Shown here: positions 11,924-22,819 of the stretch, piece after piece
Layout of the letters: the number at the start of each line of letters is the position of its first letter
Numbering within the stretch: the stretch's first letter is position 1
Assembly (NCBI GenBank): GCA_902806595.1
Contig: CADCXC010000038.1
Coordinates: 4,650,001 to 4,714,000 of the forward strand
From: Pyrenopolyporus hunteri
Taxonomy: Eukaryota > Ascomycota > Sordariomycetes > Xylariales > Hypoxylaceae
Direction: 5' to 3'
Length of the DNA stretch: 64,000 nt
Notes under the pieces: model-generated
What the model was told of the DNA's origin: nothing
What the model saw: only the letters and a program-made list of their open reading frames with translations
Databases searched by the model: none
Made by a program: the position numbers and the translations under genes

Positions 11924-12837
11924 GTGATAGGAAGACCGGCCGTGCGAGTGTGATGTACGATGTATAATACAATACGCTTAATACCAACCGCATGTGTAGG
12001 TAAATTACTTACATGTATGAAGAGGTGGTGTGCAATTGCCTACCTCAAGCTGGAAGGATTCGAGATTGACTTGTCACATTGGTAGACCCTGGTGGCTTGG
12101 TTTGGTTTTGAAATTGCTATTGCTATTGTTATTGTTATTGTTAACTGTTAGCTCCCCAGCAGATTATAAATCAAGGGTCGAGTCCCTCCCACCTTTCCAC
12201 CTTTCCACCTTTCCACCTTTCCACCTTTCCACCTTTCCACCTTTCCACCTTTCCACCTTTCCACCCCCTCTCGCGCCCATCCACACCGCTCTAGAATTTC
12301 AATACCCGGCTATTACCAGTATACACGTATTCCCAAAGGTGTGGGAACGTCTCCAAAAAGATCTATGGCTATCGCCAAGTTATGCCCGTGTGGGACGTGA
12401 CTAAACAGACTTATTTCTTATTTGCGAATGGGGAGGTGTTAGACCCGTAGACGACTGAATCCGACTTCTTGGCTCTGGCTTCAGAGGGTGTGATGGAATG
12501 CAGGGGTAATCCGGAACTTCTCCGAAGAGTGGATACCACAGGCCACCGGAAACCGGGGATCGTGATGGGGGAAGGGGACTAGAACCATGTGATGGCATGC
12601 GGGAGGGGTCGGCCGTCCCAACTTGAACAGAAATGGTTTAGGTCTTATCAGGTTGAATTATGTGCGAAATGGCCATGTCAAAAAAGAACCGCACTCGAGC
12701 TGAATTTTCTTCTTCTCTTTCCTATGTCCCTTTCTCTTTTTTTTTTTCTTTCCCTTTTTCCCCTCCGTGTTTCCCTCCATCTTCCGGCTACTATCAAGCG
12801 ACCGCGAAGAATCCCGCCTCAGGCTACAGTCATAGCT
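11924..12837. other. intergenic with pyrimidine-rich promoter
   Basis: No gene seen. It contains an 8-bp minisatellite (12190-12264) and, just before the transporter start, a long CT-rich stretch (about 12705-12785), a common sight in fungal promoters. An open frame runs through the CT-rich stretch but its translation is low-complexity. Confidence 0.5.
12190..12264. repeat. CACCTTTC minisatellite, about 9 copies
   Basis: The octamer CACCTTTC is repeated head to tail about nine times with almost no variation. Such clean arrays are young and probably polymorphic between isolates. Confidence 0.9.
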
Positions 12838-14511
12838 ATGGCGTCGTCGCAGCCGCCACCGCCCGCTCACCCCTATTTTGCACCGCGCTATGTCATGGCC
12901 TCCACGGCCGTCTCGATAGGTGGTCTGCTTAATGGCTATGACACCGGGTCGATCGGTGCGATAACGCACATGCCCCAGTTCACCGAATCCGTGGGGGAGC
13001 TCTCGGCCACCATGCTGGGCATTACCGTCTCGATGATCATGTTAACGGGCACCCTACCGTCCGTGTTTGCCGGACATTTCGCTGACAAGTTCGGACGGAT
13101 CACGATCATTATCCCCGGGGCGCTCTTATTCGGCGTCGGGGCCCTGGTCCAATGCCTGGCTCGCAGCTTAGGCCAATTCATCGCCGGCAGAGCAATCGCC
13201 GGGTTCGGCCAAGGCGTCTTCCTCAGCAATATCAACGTCTACATCTGCGAGATAGCGCCGATGAAATGGAGAGGAGCCCTGACGGGGTTGCCGCAGTTCT
13301 TTGCCACCGCCGGCGTGTGCGCGGGCTATTTCACCTGCTACGGGACCGTCAATATCAAGTCCGACGTAGCCTGGCGTTTACCTTTCATCCTGCAATGCGC
13401 TTTTGCCGCCATCCTTGCGTGGAGTTGCTTCCTACTGCCCGATTCCCCGCGGTGGCTTATGTTACAGGGAAAACAAACCGAGGCCCGCGAGGCTTTACGG
13501 TGGCTTGACTTCAACATGGCCGAAGCTGAGCGGGATTTCCTCATGGCGACCGAGCAGTCGCCCAGCCTTTCCCCTTGGCAAGGCTTCCTTCTCTTGTTCA
13601 GGAGGGGATATCGTGCCCGCACGATACTGGCCTTATTCATCCTTGGGATGGTCCAGCTCTCTGGCATCGACGGCGTGATATATGTAAGCGTCCTTCTGCC
13701 CTCGTTGTCTTCCAAAACGCAACTCTTCCCTCTTACGCGTATAGGCCTTCCTGCTGACGCATTCCAGTATGCTCCAATCCTCTTCGAACAAGCCGGGCTG
13801 TCCTCCGCCAACGCTTCATTCTTAGCTTCAGGTCTCTCGTCCATTCTGATGCTCGTCGTCTCCATTCCAGCTTTCTTGTTAGCCGACAAGTGGGGCCGTC
13901 GTACTTCCGCGATCAGCGGTGGCATCACCCTAGCAAGCTGCATGTTTTTGATGGGGAGTCTCTACGCAGCAGGCGTCGTCCATCCCTACGGGGTCGCCAG
14001 GTGGTTCGTCATGATAGCTGTCTTTGTATTCGGCCTCACGTACTGCGCAACCTGGGGAATCGTCGGTAAAATTTACGCCAGCGAGATCCAGCCCGGACAC
14101 ACGCGTGCTGCTGCGAATTGCGTGGCTATGGGCCTATGTTTCGGTACAAATTTCTTCGTGGCCATCCTCACGCCGATCCTCCTAGAGGCCTCCGCCTTCG
14201 GCGCCTACTTCCTTTTCGGCAGCCTCGCTCTCGGTGCCGTAGCTGTGCTCGCCGTCTACATGCCCGAGACCCGTGGTCGCTCACTCGAGAGTATCCAGGA
14301 GGCGTTCCACCGCCCCGCAGGACTCAGTAGCTTGGCCCAGATTCTAAGACCGTTTGGTCCCGGGGCGAGGCGTAGGGCTCAAGCACCCCACGAACCAGCG
14401 GCGGGTGAGGAGATCGAGTTAGAGTCTACCAATGCGACCGGGGCGATTGCAGCCAGCGCCATCTCGGTCGAAACGGTGCCCATGTCCCTCAGGCTTGACG
14501 TCTCGGTGTAG
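12838..14511 (+). CDS. MFS sugar transporter
   Basis: Two exons, 12838-13683 and 13768-14511, give 529 residues. The 84-nt intron is in frame and has no stop, but GTAAGC...CTGAC...TTCCAG and the restored GVIYYAPILFEQAG (a typical helix-7 block) show it is removed. About 12 membrane helices are visible. Sugar-porter signatures present: GYDTGSIGA in helix 1, GHFADKFGRITI after helix 2, PDSPRWLMLQGK before the central loop, ADKWGRRTS after helix 8, and PETRGRSLESIQ after helix 12. The tail is hydrophilic. It imports hexoses or related solutes at the plasma membrane; the substrate is unknown. The start is the ATG at 12838; upstream in-frame ATGs lie in CT-rich, non-conserved sequence. Confidence 0.9.
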   Translation: MASSQPPPPAHPYFAPRYVMASTAVSIGGLLNGYDTGSIGAITHMPQFTESVGELSATMLGITVSMIMLTGTLPSVFAGHFADKFGRITIIIPGALLFGVGALVQCLARSLGQFIAGRAIAGFGQGVFLSNINVYICEIAPMKWRGALTGLPQFFATAGVCAGYFTCYGTVNIKSDVAWRLPFILQCAFAAILAWSCFLLPDSPRWLMLQGKQTEAREALRWLDFNMAEAERDFLMATEQSPSLSPWQGFLLLFRRGYRARTILALFILGMVQLSGIDGVIYVSVLLPSLSSKTQLFPLTRIGLPADAFQYAPILFEQAGLSSANASFLASGLSSILMLVVSIPAFLLADKWGRRTSAISGGITLASCMFLMGSLYAAGVVHPYGVARWFVMIAVFVFGLTYCATWGIVGKIYASEIQPGHTRAAANCVAMGLCFGTNFFVAILTPILLEASAFGAYFLFGSLALGAVAVLAVYMPETRGRSLESIQEAFHRPAGLSSLAQILRPFGPGARRRAQAPHEPAAGEEIELESTNATGAIAASAISVETVPMSLRLDVSV

Positions 14512-14966
14512 GCTCATCGACCTCTTTGACCTCTTTGACCTAGGCCTTATAAGTCCCGGCCGGGAACACCATATATAGGTACCTATCGTAAGCATTCGTA
14601 TATCCACTCCGAGAAAATAACCTCGTTCCACTCCGTTCTAAACGTCTTCTATTAGGGTAGTAAATCACAGGACTAACAGACTTCGCACCCAGACGACCTG
14701 CCAAACCCCCCTAGAGAAGATTATATAGCCAAAGTATCCCATACTCTCGTGGCACAACTACGAAATGTGATTTATAGCAGCTCCTCTAGAGAAATATATG
14801 ACAGTTAAAATGCTTCGCTAAGACTAGTACACCTCTAGCCTCCTTTAGCACGTCTTGGACCTTTGCCTACCCGAACCATGTAGGTATATAAAATCGAGGA
14901 GACAATGCGGTTATTCTACTATTCTGATTTCGTTCCGCTAGGAATATGGCGGTCTTTTGTGCCTGG
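14512..14966. other. intergenic, no gene seen
   Basis: Convergent 3' region between the transporter and the DUF1772 gene. One GGTACCTA word at about 14577; nothing else noted. Confidence 0.5.
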
Positions 14967-15416
14967 TCACTGCAGAAGATTCCACAACCCTAGTGCAGCC
15001 CCTGTAAGCGGCATGAAGACCCTGACAGCATTTAAGTCTCCCCATCTCCTGATTAAATCCCTAACCGCCTCCTGGCTCAATTTCGTGCCCGTGCCCGAGT
15101 TAGCCGCAATCATTCTACTATTAATCCCACCGATGAAGAGTAGCGTAAACGGGATGAGTAATAGATTCGACAGCGCCCCCGCTGCGTACCCCCTCCACTC
15201 AATACCCCGTCCGCGATATTGGTAAGCCAGGTAGAGATAGTTTGCCGCGATGAATGCGCCCGTCGTTGGTATGTAGTACATCCCTCTAGTAAACTGTATA
15301 TGCCACCCCCTTAGCAGCCCTTCAGTTGTGGTGCCACTCCGGAGGATCGCTGGTATCGCACAGATGGACAGAGCCCCGATACTCCCTAGACACAGTGTAT
15401 TCTTGTTAATATTCAT
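14967..15416 (-). CDS. DUF1772 small membrane protein (anthrone-oxygenase-like family)
   Basis: A single exon of 149 residues with four hydrophobic segments: SIGALSICAIPAIL, YYIPTTGAFIAANYLYLAY, YAAGALSNLLLIPFTLLFI and VRVFMPLTGAALGLWNLL. The pattern of a W/Y-G...P start, an N-x-R in GGINSRMIAAN and a final R-x2-G-x-L stretch fits DUF1772. That family includes anthrone oxygenases of polyketide pathways (HypC, GedH types) and many uncharacterised proteins. No polyketide synthase is in the window, so a secondary-metabolite role is not supported here. Confidence 0.72.
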   Translation of the reverse strand: MNINKNTLCLGSIGALSICAIPAILRSGTTTEGLLRGWHIQFTRGMYYIPTTGAFIAANYLYLAYQYRGRGIEWRGYAAGALSNLLLIPFTLLFIGGINSRMIAANSGTGTKLSQEAVRDLIRRWGDLNAVRVFMPLTGAALGLWNLLQ

Positions 15417-16130
15417 TCTCCACGTTTTTATAGCGCATTTCCCGCAGGCTCACCCGATATCCACGCTGATCCTAGTATGCCACCAGCAGCAGAGAGTGTT
15501 AGGGGTGTTGATAGAAAAGGCATGGTGAGATTAGCAGTTAGTTTTCGTGGCAGGATTGTACGCAATACAGCAATGCGGGAATTAAAAACTAGTTGATAGG
15601 TAGTTATAGGTACGTCATGTAGTCAGTGAGTAGCGAAATCTGGAGTACCCCTATCAGACGATATTCATGTATTTACCTTAATATCAATTACGAGTGCGGT
15701 GAGGCCGGTCGAGCGGTCGGTTTTGGTATACCTAGGGTCCGGGAAAGTCGAAATGTCCGTATCTATCCGACATCGTATAATGAACGTGACGTAGCCAGGT
15801 AGATTAACCCGGCTGGTGGATAATTATATCCGATTCCAGGAATTGATGTTGCCTCTTATCTTTTCTATCGATGAGTCATGTCAATTCTTATGGGGTGCTG
15901 GTGTTAACCCCAGACCGCTGTAAGCACAATGGTGAATTAATTTTGCCTGGAGTATTTATCGAGATCTCTTTACACCCCAATGTCGACGAAGTCTACGTAA
16001 CCTGATATAAGCGTACCGACTAAAATAGTGAAGGTCGGATAACCAGGAAGAAGACGACTAGAACAGTCAAAATCAGAGACGTAGATAGGGGTATTAATAT
16101 ATACGATATATAGGTAGTAATGAGGAAACT
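15417..16130. other. intergenic, no gene seen
   Basis: Stop-rich on both strands, with no repeats of note. It contains the upstream region of the DUF1772 gene and the 3' end of the beta-lactamase-like gene. Confidence 0.5.
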
Positions 16131-18258
16131 TCATTCTTTGTTCAGAGTAACCCTCAACGACGGCGACGTAATGCTGATAACCTTACCGCTCGAGTCTAAA
16201 TTGAATATCAGCTCGTCCACAGCCGCTGAGCCGTATATGACCGACTCGATGGAGACCCAGGTCCCGCATTCGGTAGAAAACATTTTGTTTTCGAGCCTTG
16301 GGCTGTTTGCATCCTCGAACATTGCCTTGAACACTATCCGCTTGCCACCATTATCAGCCGGACCCTCGAGACCACTTGGATAAAGTCTGATGCGAGGCGT
16401 AAGTGGATAGTACTGGTTCTGTAGTACCGTCGCGATCCAGGCGAAGTCAGTTCCGTTGCTGAACCACTGAGATATACTCAACCCGGGGAGCTTATCAGTA
16501 GTAATGGTCATGGATGAATTCATTGCTTTGTCAGGGGAAACGTAATGCCCATTGAATCGGGCTCCCGCTTCAGATCGAGCGGCTTCTTCTACTGCGGGAA
16601 GAAGTGGCTCGCCAATGATGTCTGGCTCAATGTCAGCGTTTTCGTCGCGATGCCACCCATACCGACGACCACGTACCGGCAAGACCAAAACCAACATTAG
16701 GCGGAAGTTTACCAGCAACGAGAATAGATATACCGATGTCGAAATCTGGTAAGATAGCCAGGAGTGCGCTGTAATCTCCAATATTCCCGGCCTTATTGAA
16801 AGCTGTGGTATACCGATATGTGTCTTCCAAATTAATTCTTCTTGCTCCCCAAGGCATTCCGACCATCGCTAGTGGATCTGACGAGAACGCGAAGGGCTTC
16901 AGCCACCGCCTAGTGGCGACTGGTGATAGCAACTTGTGACCGAGGATCGCTCGACCCAGAGAGGATAAATCTGACGCCGAAGCATACATATTTCCAGCTC
17001 TTTTGTGCTGGAGTTAGCCTCTTCTCCGAGGTTGGTTAAATAGCTCTAGAGTACCCACGCTACGGATTCGCCAATATCAAAAGCCCATCCCGTCTTAATA
17101 CGGTCACCCGGGATGACGCCACGCGAATCTTCAGGTGCTCTGAGGAATGTGTTTTTCAGTCCTAAAGGCTTGATCACCGTTTCTTCCATTAGCTTTTGAA
17201 AGGTCTTGCCGGTAATTGTTTCGAGAGCATAGCCCCTAGGTTAAATTTAGCATGGTCAAAAGACGCGTTAACATGTCAATATCGAATCTACTTACAGGAG
17301 TTGGAATGCAACATTGGAATATGCCGGCGTCTGGAACGGAGCCACGGATGGATAGAATAAACTGATTCCCTGGAAGAACTCTATCGGAAGTTATCAATAT
17401 ATAATAGTCGCTATATGTGCCGCACAAAAAAAAAAAAAAAAAACTTACGTGCCCGGCTACAAGTTGGATATGCGCCGCACTAAGTCAGAAGTCAGTACCT
17501 AGTTGTAACTCGCGATGATGTCTTGATCTGCGTCTAGGACACAAGAGTGGAATAACAGGACCGTGGCATATAACCGCACTCACAGGAGGTTTTTGGTCTT
17601 GGGCTAAGGGCGGAAACCCATATTGTACGACTTTATCTCGCGTCTCCCTGGTTTGCGTTAATTCTCCGAGTAATGCATCTACCGCTTATTAGTTAAAGCT
17701 CCCCAAGCCCAGGACGGCATACTAACATTCCCGTGGGATACCGGTCAACTGCGTTGCTAGACCCCCAAGGGTGATCTCATCCCACGCCACGTAGCTCACG
17801 GGGTCAGATCGGTTAGCTAGTGCTTCGAGCTCAGGTACGTATTTAGTGACGGGTTCGTTCCAAAGTTTATCGCCGGCGTTGATCAAGAAAGAGTATATGG
17901 TATAAATCTTAGTCACGCTCCCAAGCCTAAAGACGGTGTTCTCATCGACTTTCGTCACCCCCGTCGAGTTTTGACCCGCGAGGTTCGGGGCTGTATGCGA
18001 TAGGGAGAATAGAGGCTCCGGCTCACTCGCCGAAAAGACTTGTATTGACATGGAATAGTTCTGGGCTCCCGCCGTGATATTGGCAAACACATCTTTCAGT
18101 CTTGCCACCGCTGCCTTGACCGCTTCATGTTTAGAAAGCTGAATTGGCTTGGGGAACGCAGGCCCGTCGAGCGGACACGTTGGACCGGCGGTCGTAGTTG
18201 ACACGATCCAGCCCACCAGGACACAAGCCGCGATGAGGCGCATCTCGAAGCAATGCAA
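16131..18258 (-). CDS. secreted beta-lactamase/transpeptidase-like protein
   Basis: Seven exons on the minus strand give 577 residues: 18258-17727, 17678-17584, 17479-17449, 17380-17296, 17235-17059, 16999-16677 and 16621-16131. Phases agree at every junction. The N-terminus (MRLIAACVLVGWIVSTTTA from Met6) is a signal peptide. The three class C beta-lactamase/DD-peptidase motifs are present: SVTK (SxxK) in RLGSVTKIY, YSN (YxN) in TPAYSNVAFQLL, and KAG (KTG-like box) in NKAGNIGDYS. Fungal members are extracellular serine hydrolases of mostly unknown substrate; some hydrolyse lactones or esters. The third intron carries an 18-base A tract (T on the coding strand), the sixth is only 55 nt, and exon 3 is only 31 nt. 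Without splicing the gene looks frameshifted, but it is intact. Confidence 0.85.
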
Positions 18259-20445
18259 GTCGGATGAAAGAGAGACAATGCTACGACTCGAGGCGATGAT
18301 TTGTGCTCGATGGTGTCATTATTTCGGGCGAACTAGATCAGAAATCCAAATACAAAACACATAGGTTAGAGCTTGAGGATTTTCAAGTGACACCACCCGA
18401 AGCATTGGAATCTTGTATTGACGTGGTATATAGTGTGATGCTGGCCAATGGTAATACGGGATCGTATCATGGCTAAAAGCAAGATGCCGGGTTCTGGCGA
18501 CGGGACTTGGGGTGACTACCTGGCATATTATAACCTATTACCTACTAAACTAGGCAACGGGACTCTATATTTAAGATTAGATTCCGCCCAAAGCTTGAAT
18601 AGGCATGCTGCCATCTATCTCAGCATCAACCCCCTTGAGAGTAGGATCGGCAGTGCAACGACGGGGAGCAGCTTGGCAAATTAGGGCCATCATTATGGAG
18701 GTTCTTCTACACCCCATTCCCTGAATTTTCAGACGCTAGAGTGAGTGAAAAAATAAAAATAAAAATAAAAAAGTAAAATTGCCGTCCGCAACTCGTTCGA
18801 AACAGAAAAACCGTCAGTATATGACTACTCAGGTAACAGAAGCGCTGTTGTAATCACTCTATATATCGGGGTCGATTCCCGCTCTTCGACTCAAGTTAGC
18901 CTACTTCTGACTTCTGAATAAGACATGCCACGGCCGACCACGACTAGCCGGAGAAGGTTTCCCCGGAACGCCATAGGATCGGTATTGGTTCTATGCCTAC
19001 ATTATACTTGGGGACCCCGACTCCTTACGGTTAAAATCAAATGCGCAGGATTATAACCATTTGTGATATTCTTAAATCTTGGCGTCTAGATTGCAACACA
19101 ACCATAAATTCACTTGTTACCCACCCGCGGAGCAAGTACGGCCCTTCCTGAAAAAGGGTAGGTGTTGTAGGCTACCATGGTAGCAGTTTAGATCGGAGGT
19201 CATGAAGATCTATCGAGTCCCGGTGACGGGTACAGGAACTGTCTGGTAGCGCTCGGCGACTATCTATGGATGCGACGTTCCATTTCACCATCATTATCTG
19301 CCTGTAGATACCCCTATCCTAGCCCACATCACAGAGTTTAGTCAAATAGATGACTCGGAGAATTCCTATCGGACTCCATGGCCGCGTGCTGTCAATATAT
19401 ACGAGTTACCCATATTGATTCTTTGATTTAGCAGTTTTAAGCATTCTCAGGTGGCGCAGCCTCGAGGGCCAGAGATATCAGCCAATTTCGAAGTCTAGAT
19501 GTATTACCTAAGGCCCCTAATATATTCCACACTTAAGAAAGTAAAATGTAGGTGCCTTTTTCGATATAGCTATAATGTATATCGCGTTGCATCGTATAAT
19601 ACAAGATATGCTGAACCACGTAAAATTATTGAAATTTTCTGCAATAAGGGAAAGGGGGAGGAGGAATCCCAAGGTACTACCCTTATAGGTGCCTAGGTAG
19701 GTACTTTAACATGTCCCTGTGTCGGAGGGCCGGAATATGTATATGAATAGAGTCGTACAGGACGTATTAACCCTTCCGTCAACTACACGTTATATTTTCA
19801 AAGTATCTCGAGACCCCCCATATAATGGTGGAAATAACTTTGTTGTGGCACGAGCTATCTAGCTATCCAGGAGTATATATAGTGAATGAGGACAATGAGA
19901 CATACACCTCATATGTACGCAACACGACGCAGAGTCCATATTCAGGTAGTCTCATCAGTCGGGCCTTTCATGACAGCACAGCACAGCACAGGTGTATTCA
20001 CACTCTGGTTCCTGGTGCGTTGCGCAAGACGATGCGGATGGCTAAGTAGGGGCCACAGGAGAGCGTCTCTAGGGACCTGGAAACCAGATAGATATGGAAA
20101 GAAACCAAACATCATTAGACACATCATGGGATTCCTCATCGAAAAGGTGCGTGTGATATTATGACTCGGATGGATGATGATGAGTACTAGAAAACACGAG
20201 CCCCTATGACTTTAGTGACGCAGTCCTAACAGCAAGGTTACTCCAGTGGGGTTCCATTTGAAGAGATATTCACGGGAGAGGACCTCGTCGTGGCCGTGTG
20301 TATTTATTGATGATAAAATCAGGTAATTGTAGAGGTAGATAAGTGTTGGCTCTAGAATCTTAGAACTCGCATTTACGAAAACAAAGATTATCACTTACAG
20401 AAAATTATCTGGCATACTTCGGCGTTTTGAGCAAGGCGGCTTAAG
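18259..20445. other. long intergenic region, no gene recognised
   Basis: About 2.2 kb. Frames of 60-90 codons exist on both strands but overlap each other and show no motif. A short A/T microsatellite-like stretch lies at about 18749-18778 (AAAAATAAAAATAAA). No confirmed RNA gene. Confidence 0.45.
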
Positions 20446-21101
20446 ATGTATTCGTCTACATTTCCAATGATGGTGCTTATTGGCGTCTCAAAGTTGGTGG
20501 CGGGAATCCAGCTACAGGATATCAATGGGACGTTCGTAGAACACCAGGTCCAACATTCGAACGGGAGCACCGTCAATATATACCTTCGAGATTCGTATAA
20601 ACATTCCCAAGATAGCTCGGACACGCTCGATAAGCGCTTTTATAAAACCTACCATAGCAGCACTCACATCGAGATCTGCGCCGAAACGAACTACACAGAA
20701 AACTCCGGTCCGGATTCGGCGCTCAATGAGGACTGCTCAGCCATATCCGCTGGCCTCAAGGCCAATCCTGGGTACTTTGAAACTGGAGATTATTCGGGCA
20801 ACGATTATAATTGTCTTGCCGTGTGTGGGACCTGCGCGATTGGCGTGTACCGTGCCGACGGCTTGAGCTCGCGAGTTGATATTGGCAGTAAAGATGTGAT
20901 CGACAATATTGACGTATCCATCGTCAGGTCAGTTTGGTTTCCTATGCCGTCATTTCTGTTACGTTATTACCTACCTAAAATCCTGCATAAGTACCTAACC
21001 TATATCATACCAGCTTCTCACGCGGTGGCCATATCGGTGTCACAGGGAGTTTCACCTGTAATTTAATACCTATCAACTGGGCGATAATGAGGGCACCTTA
21101 A
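20446..21101 (+). CDS. secreted Hce2-domain (Ecp2-type) effector candidate
   Basis: Two exons, 20446-20927 and 21014-21101, give 189 residues. The first 20 or so residues (MYSSTFPMMVLIGVSKLVAG) look like a signal peptide. The mature part carries six cysteines in the Hce2 pattern: a C before the asparagine-rich stretch, then NEDCSAI, NDYNCLAVCGTCAIGVYR, the conserved RVDIGSKDVIDNI strand, and after the intron GGHIGVTGSFTC. Hce2 proteins (homologues of Cladosporium fulvum Ecp2) are secreted and often act at the plant or fungal cell surface; some provoke host cell death. The exact role is unknown. It lies alone, about 1 kb from the HET-C2 gene on the opposite strand. The intron (GTCAGT...CCAG) restores the last conserved block. 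Confidence 0.82.
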
Positions 21102-21959
21102 GTACTTGCAGAATATATCTTGCTCGGGCCAAGCCGGATGGGGGATCCAGGATTGGCTTAAGGGGTCTTGACGGCGTCTATAGTGTTTATTCTCTTGTCT
21201 CCTAGGCAGGTAGTCAATAAATGCTAATACCTACTACGCATCAACCAAAGGAACAAGTAATAAGTACGGATTAATTCTGATCGGTAAGAGATCCACGTTC
21301 ACACAACTCCAAGAACTAGGCGTTGTAAAGAACGAACATTTTAATGTAATTGATGTTTTACTGGCAGTTTATCATATCGGCCCATATCGCGTTGACAGCC
21401 CCCTATTATTGTCATGCAGTTAGGTCGCTTGCGAATCCCAACTACGATCTTCAGGGGCTGGCCCCGGATTGACGGGCTGCTAAGCTACGAGTATTGCCAC
21501 TCATTAGCTCTAACCCAACCACAATCCAACATAAAGGCCAACTTATCATTTATACGTTTGCTTCGGGCTCGATAATCCGGTTGACCACCCGGCCCCACCG
21601 TTTCTGCGCATCAGGATACACCGACGCCATCGGCGTATGTAGTCTAAGCAGGTATGATAAAGGGTGATATGGCGAGATAACATAAGATGGCAGAACCACT
21701 AGAGATGCATGGGAGGAAGATACAGAGCAGTATGCTTTCGCATTCATCGGGAGTACTAGGTGTTCGCAAGATGGGTAACCTAGGCAGGTACCTAGGCAGT
21801 CAACTTTCTTAATTGCGGTCTACGGTAGGCCCCTATAACGAATCGCTGGCCAAACCATTGGCGTGCAGATGCGATTTACAGACGGGCCATATGAATTAGC
21901 TCCGTCCGGATATTCAACATCCTGGTCGTAGGCAAATCAAGAATGTCCCGTCTCCCTGG
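21102..21959. other. intergenic, no gene seen
   Basis: Convergent 3' region between the Hce2 gene and the glycolipid transfer protein gene. A 65-codon minus frame at 21550-21747 has no recognisable feature. CCTAGGCAGGTACCTAGGCAG words occur at about 21780-21800. Confidence 0.5.
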
Positions 21960-22819
21960 TTACCACTTGGCTTCCTTACGGCTCTGGAATCCCTTTAGTA
22001 TGCCGACAATCTTCTCAAGGGCAGCAAGATAATCTCTCAGCTCGGTCGCAACCTTGGCCTGGTCATCGCCCAGCTTGGGGTAGAAATCCTTGCGGTATGG
22101 GCATGCACTCATGGCAGCAGAGAAGACAGGCTTAATGAGGATGCCGTGATGCGGCTTGAGGGTCGAGCCGTATGCGTTCCTGAAGGAGGAGGAGAGCTCC
22201 TCTGATTCCTGAGCTAGGTTCTGGCTCAGTGCAATGCAGGTAAACTCCAGACCACTATATTGAACAGCCAATTAGTTGGTGACCGTGGTGACCGTGGTGA
22301 TCGTGGTAATGGTGGTAACGGCAGTAATGGCGGTGCAGGAGTGGGGTGGGGGTATAACCGTACCGGGTCAGCCATAAGAGTCCCTCGGTAGCAGTGTGCT
22401 TCTTCGTCTTCAACTCGTTGAGGCATAGAGCTTGCAGGGTTTCGGATTCGGCGGGGGCAGCAAGTTGTCGTTCGCGAATTTTCTGGTTGGGGTCAGAGCG
22501 TCTTGTTCTCTGGCGAATTGTTTGTTTTCCGGTCTGGTCCCACGCCTACCTTAATGTTGCCCAGCATGTCAGACTTGACGGGGGAGAAAGCGACGGAGCC
22601 GAGGACGTCTGTTGAGAGCTCAGCGGTGAGTAATAGGCGTCATCCGTGCTCTAAAGAATATGTGAACGAACCAAACATGGTGGTTAAAGACTCGGCAGCG
22701 TCGAGGAATTCGGAAGTAGAAATGGCATTGTCATTTTCTGCGTCGATAGGCACGTCGACAAAGGACTTCTTGAAGGTCTGGAGCAGAGTGCCACCCGGGG
22801 GGAACGTGAGCGTAGCCAT
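21960..22819 (-). CDS. het-c2: glycolipid transfer protein, HET-C2 type
   Basis: Four exons, 22819-22672, 22608-22550, 22482-22364 and 22254-21960, give 206 residues; the phases fit. The GLTP fold is clear. FLDAAESLTT holds the sugar-binding Asp region, DVLGSVAFSPVKSDMLGNI the next helix, ATEGLLWLTRGLEFTC the conserved tryptophan helix, and LKPHHGILIKPVFSAAMSAC the histidine helix; the end is KEAKW. GLTPs move glycosphingolipids between membranes. The Podospora anserina orthologue HET-C2 is the polymorphic trigger of het-c/het-d/het-e heterokaryon incompatibility; that role here is only by analogy. No NLR-type partner lies in this window. Intron 3 contains imperfect GGTGACCGT/GGTAATGGT repeats. 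Confidence 0.9.

Noticed and set aside
12589..12837. 83-codon N-terminal extension of the MFS transporter
   Set aside because: The translation is low-complexity (CT-rich DNA gives a Leu/Phe/Ser run) and not transporter-like. The ATG at 12838 gives a normal N-terminus.
13684..13767. In-frame 28-codon segment inside the transporter read as coding
   Set aside because: It has GTAAGC and TTCCAG borders with a CTGAC branch site, and its removal restores a conserved helix.
16640..16700. Apparent frameshift in the beta-lactamase-like gene (LVAGKLPPNVGFGLAG changes frame before IIGEPLLPAVEEA)
   Set aside because: A 55-nt intron (GTACGT ... CTGAC ... CCAG, 16676-16622) restores the frame exactly, so the gene is intact.
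18865..18895. tRNA-like T-arm (GGTCGATTCCCG)
   Set aside because: No matching acceptor or anticodon arms could be folded upstream at the right distance.
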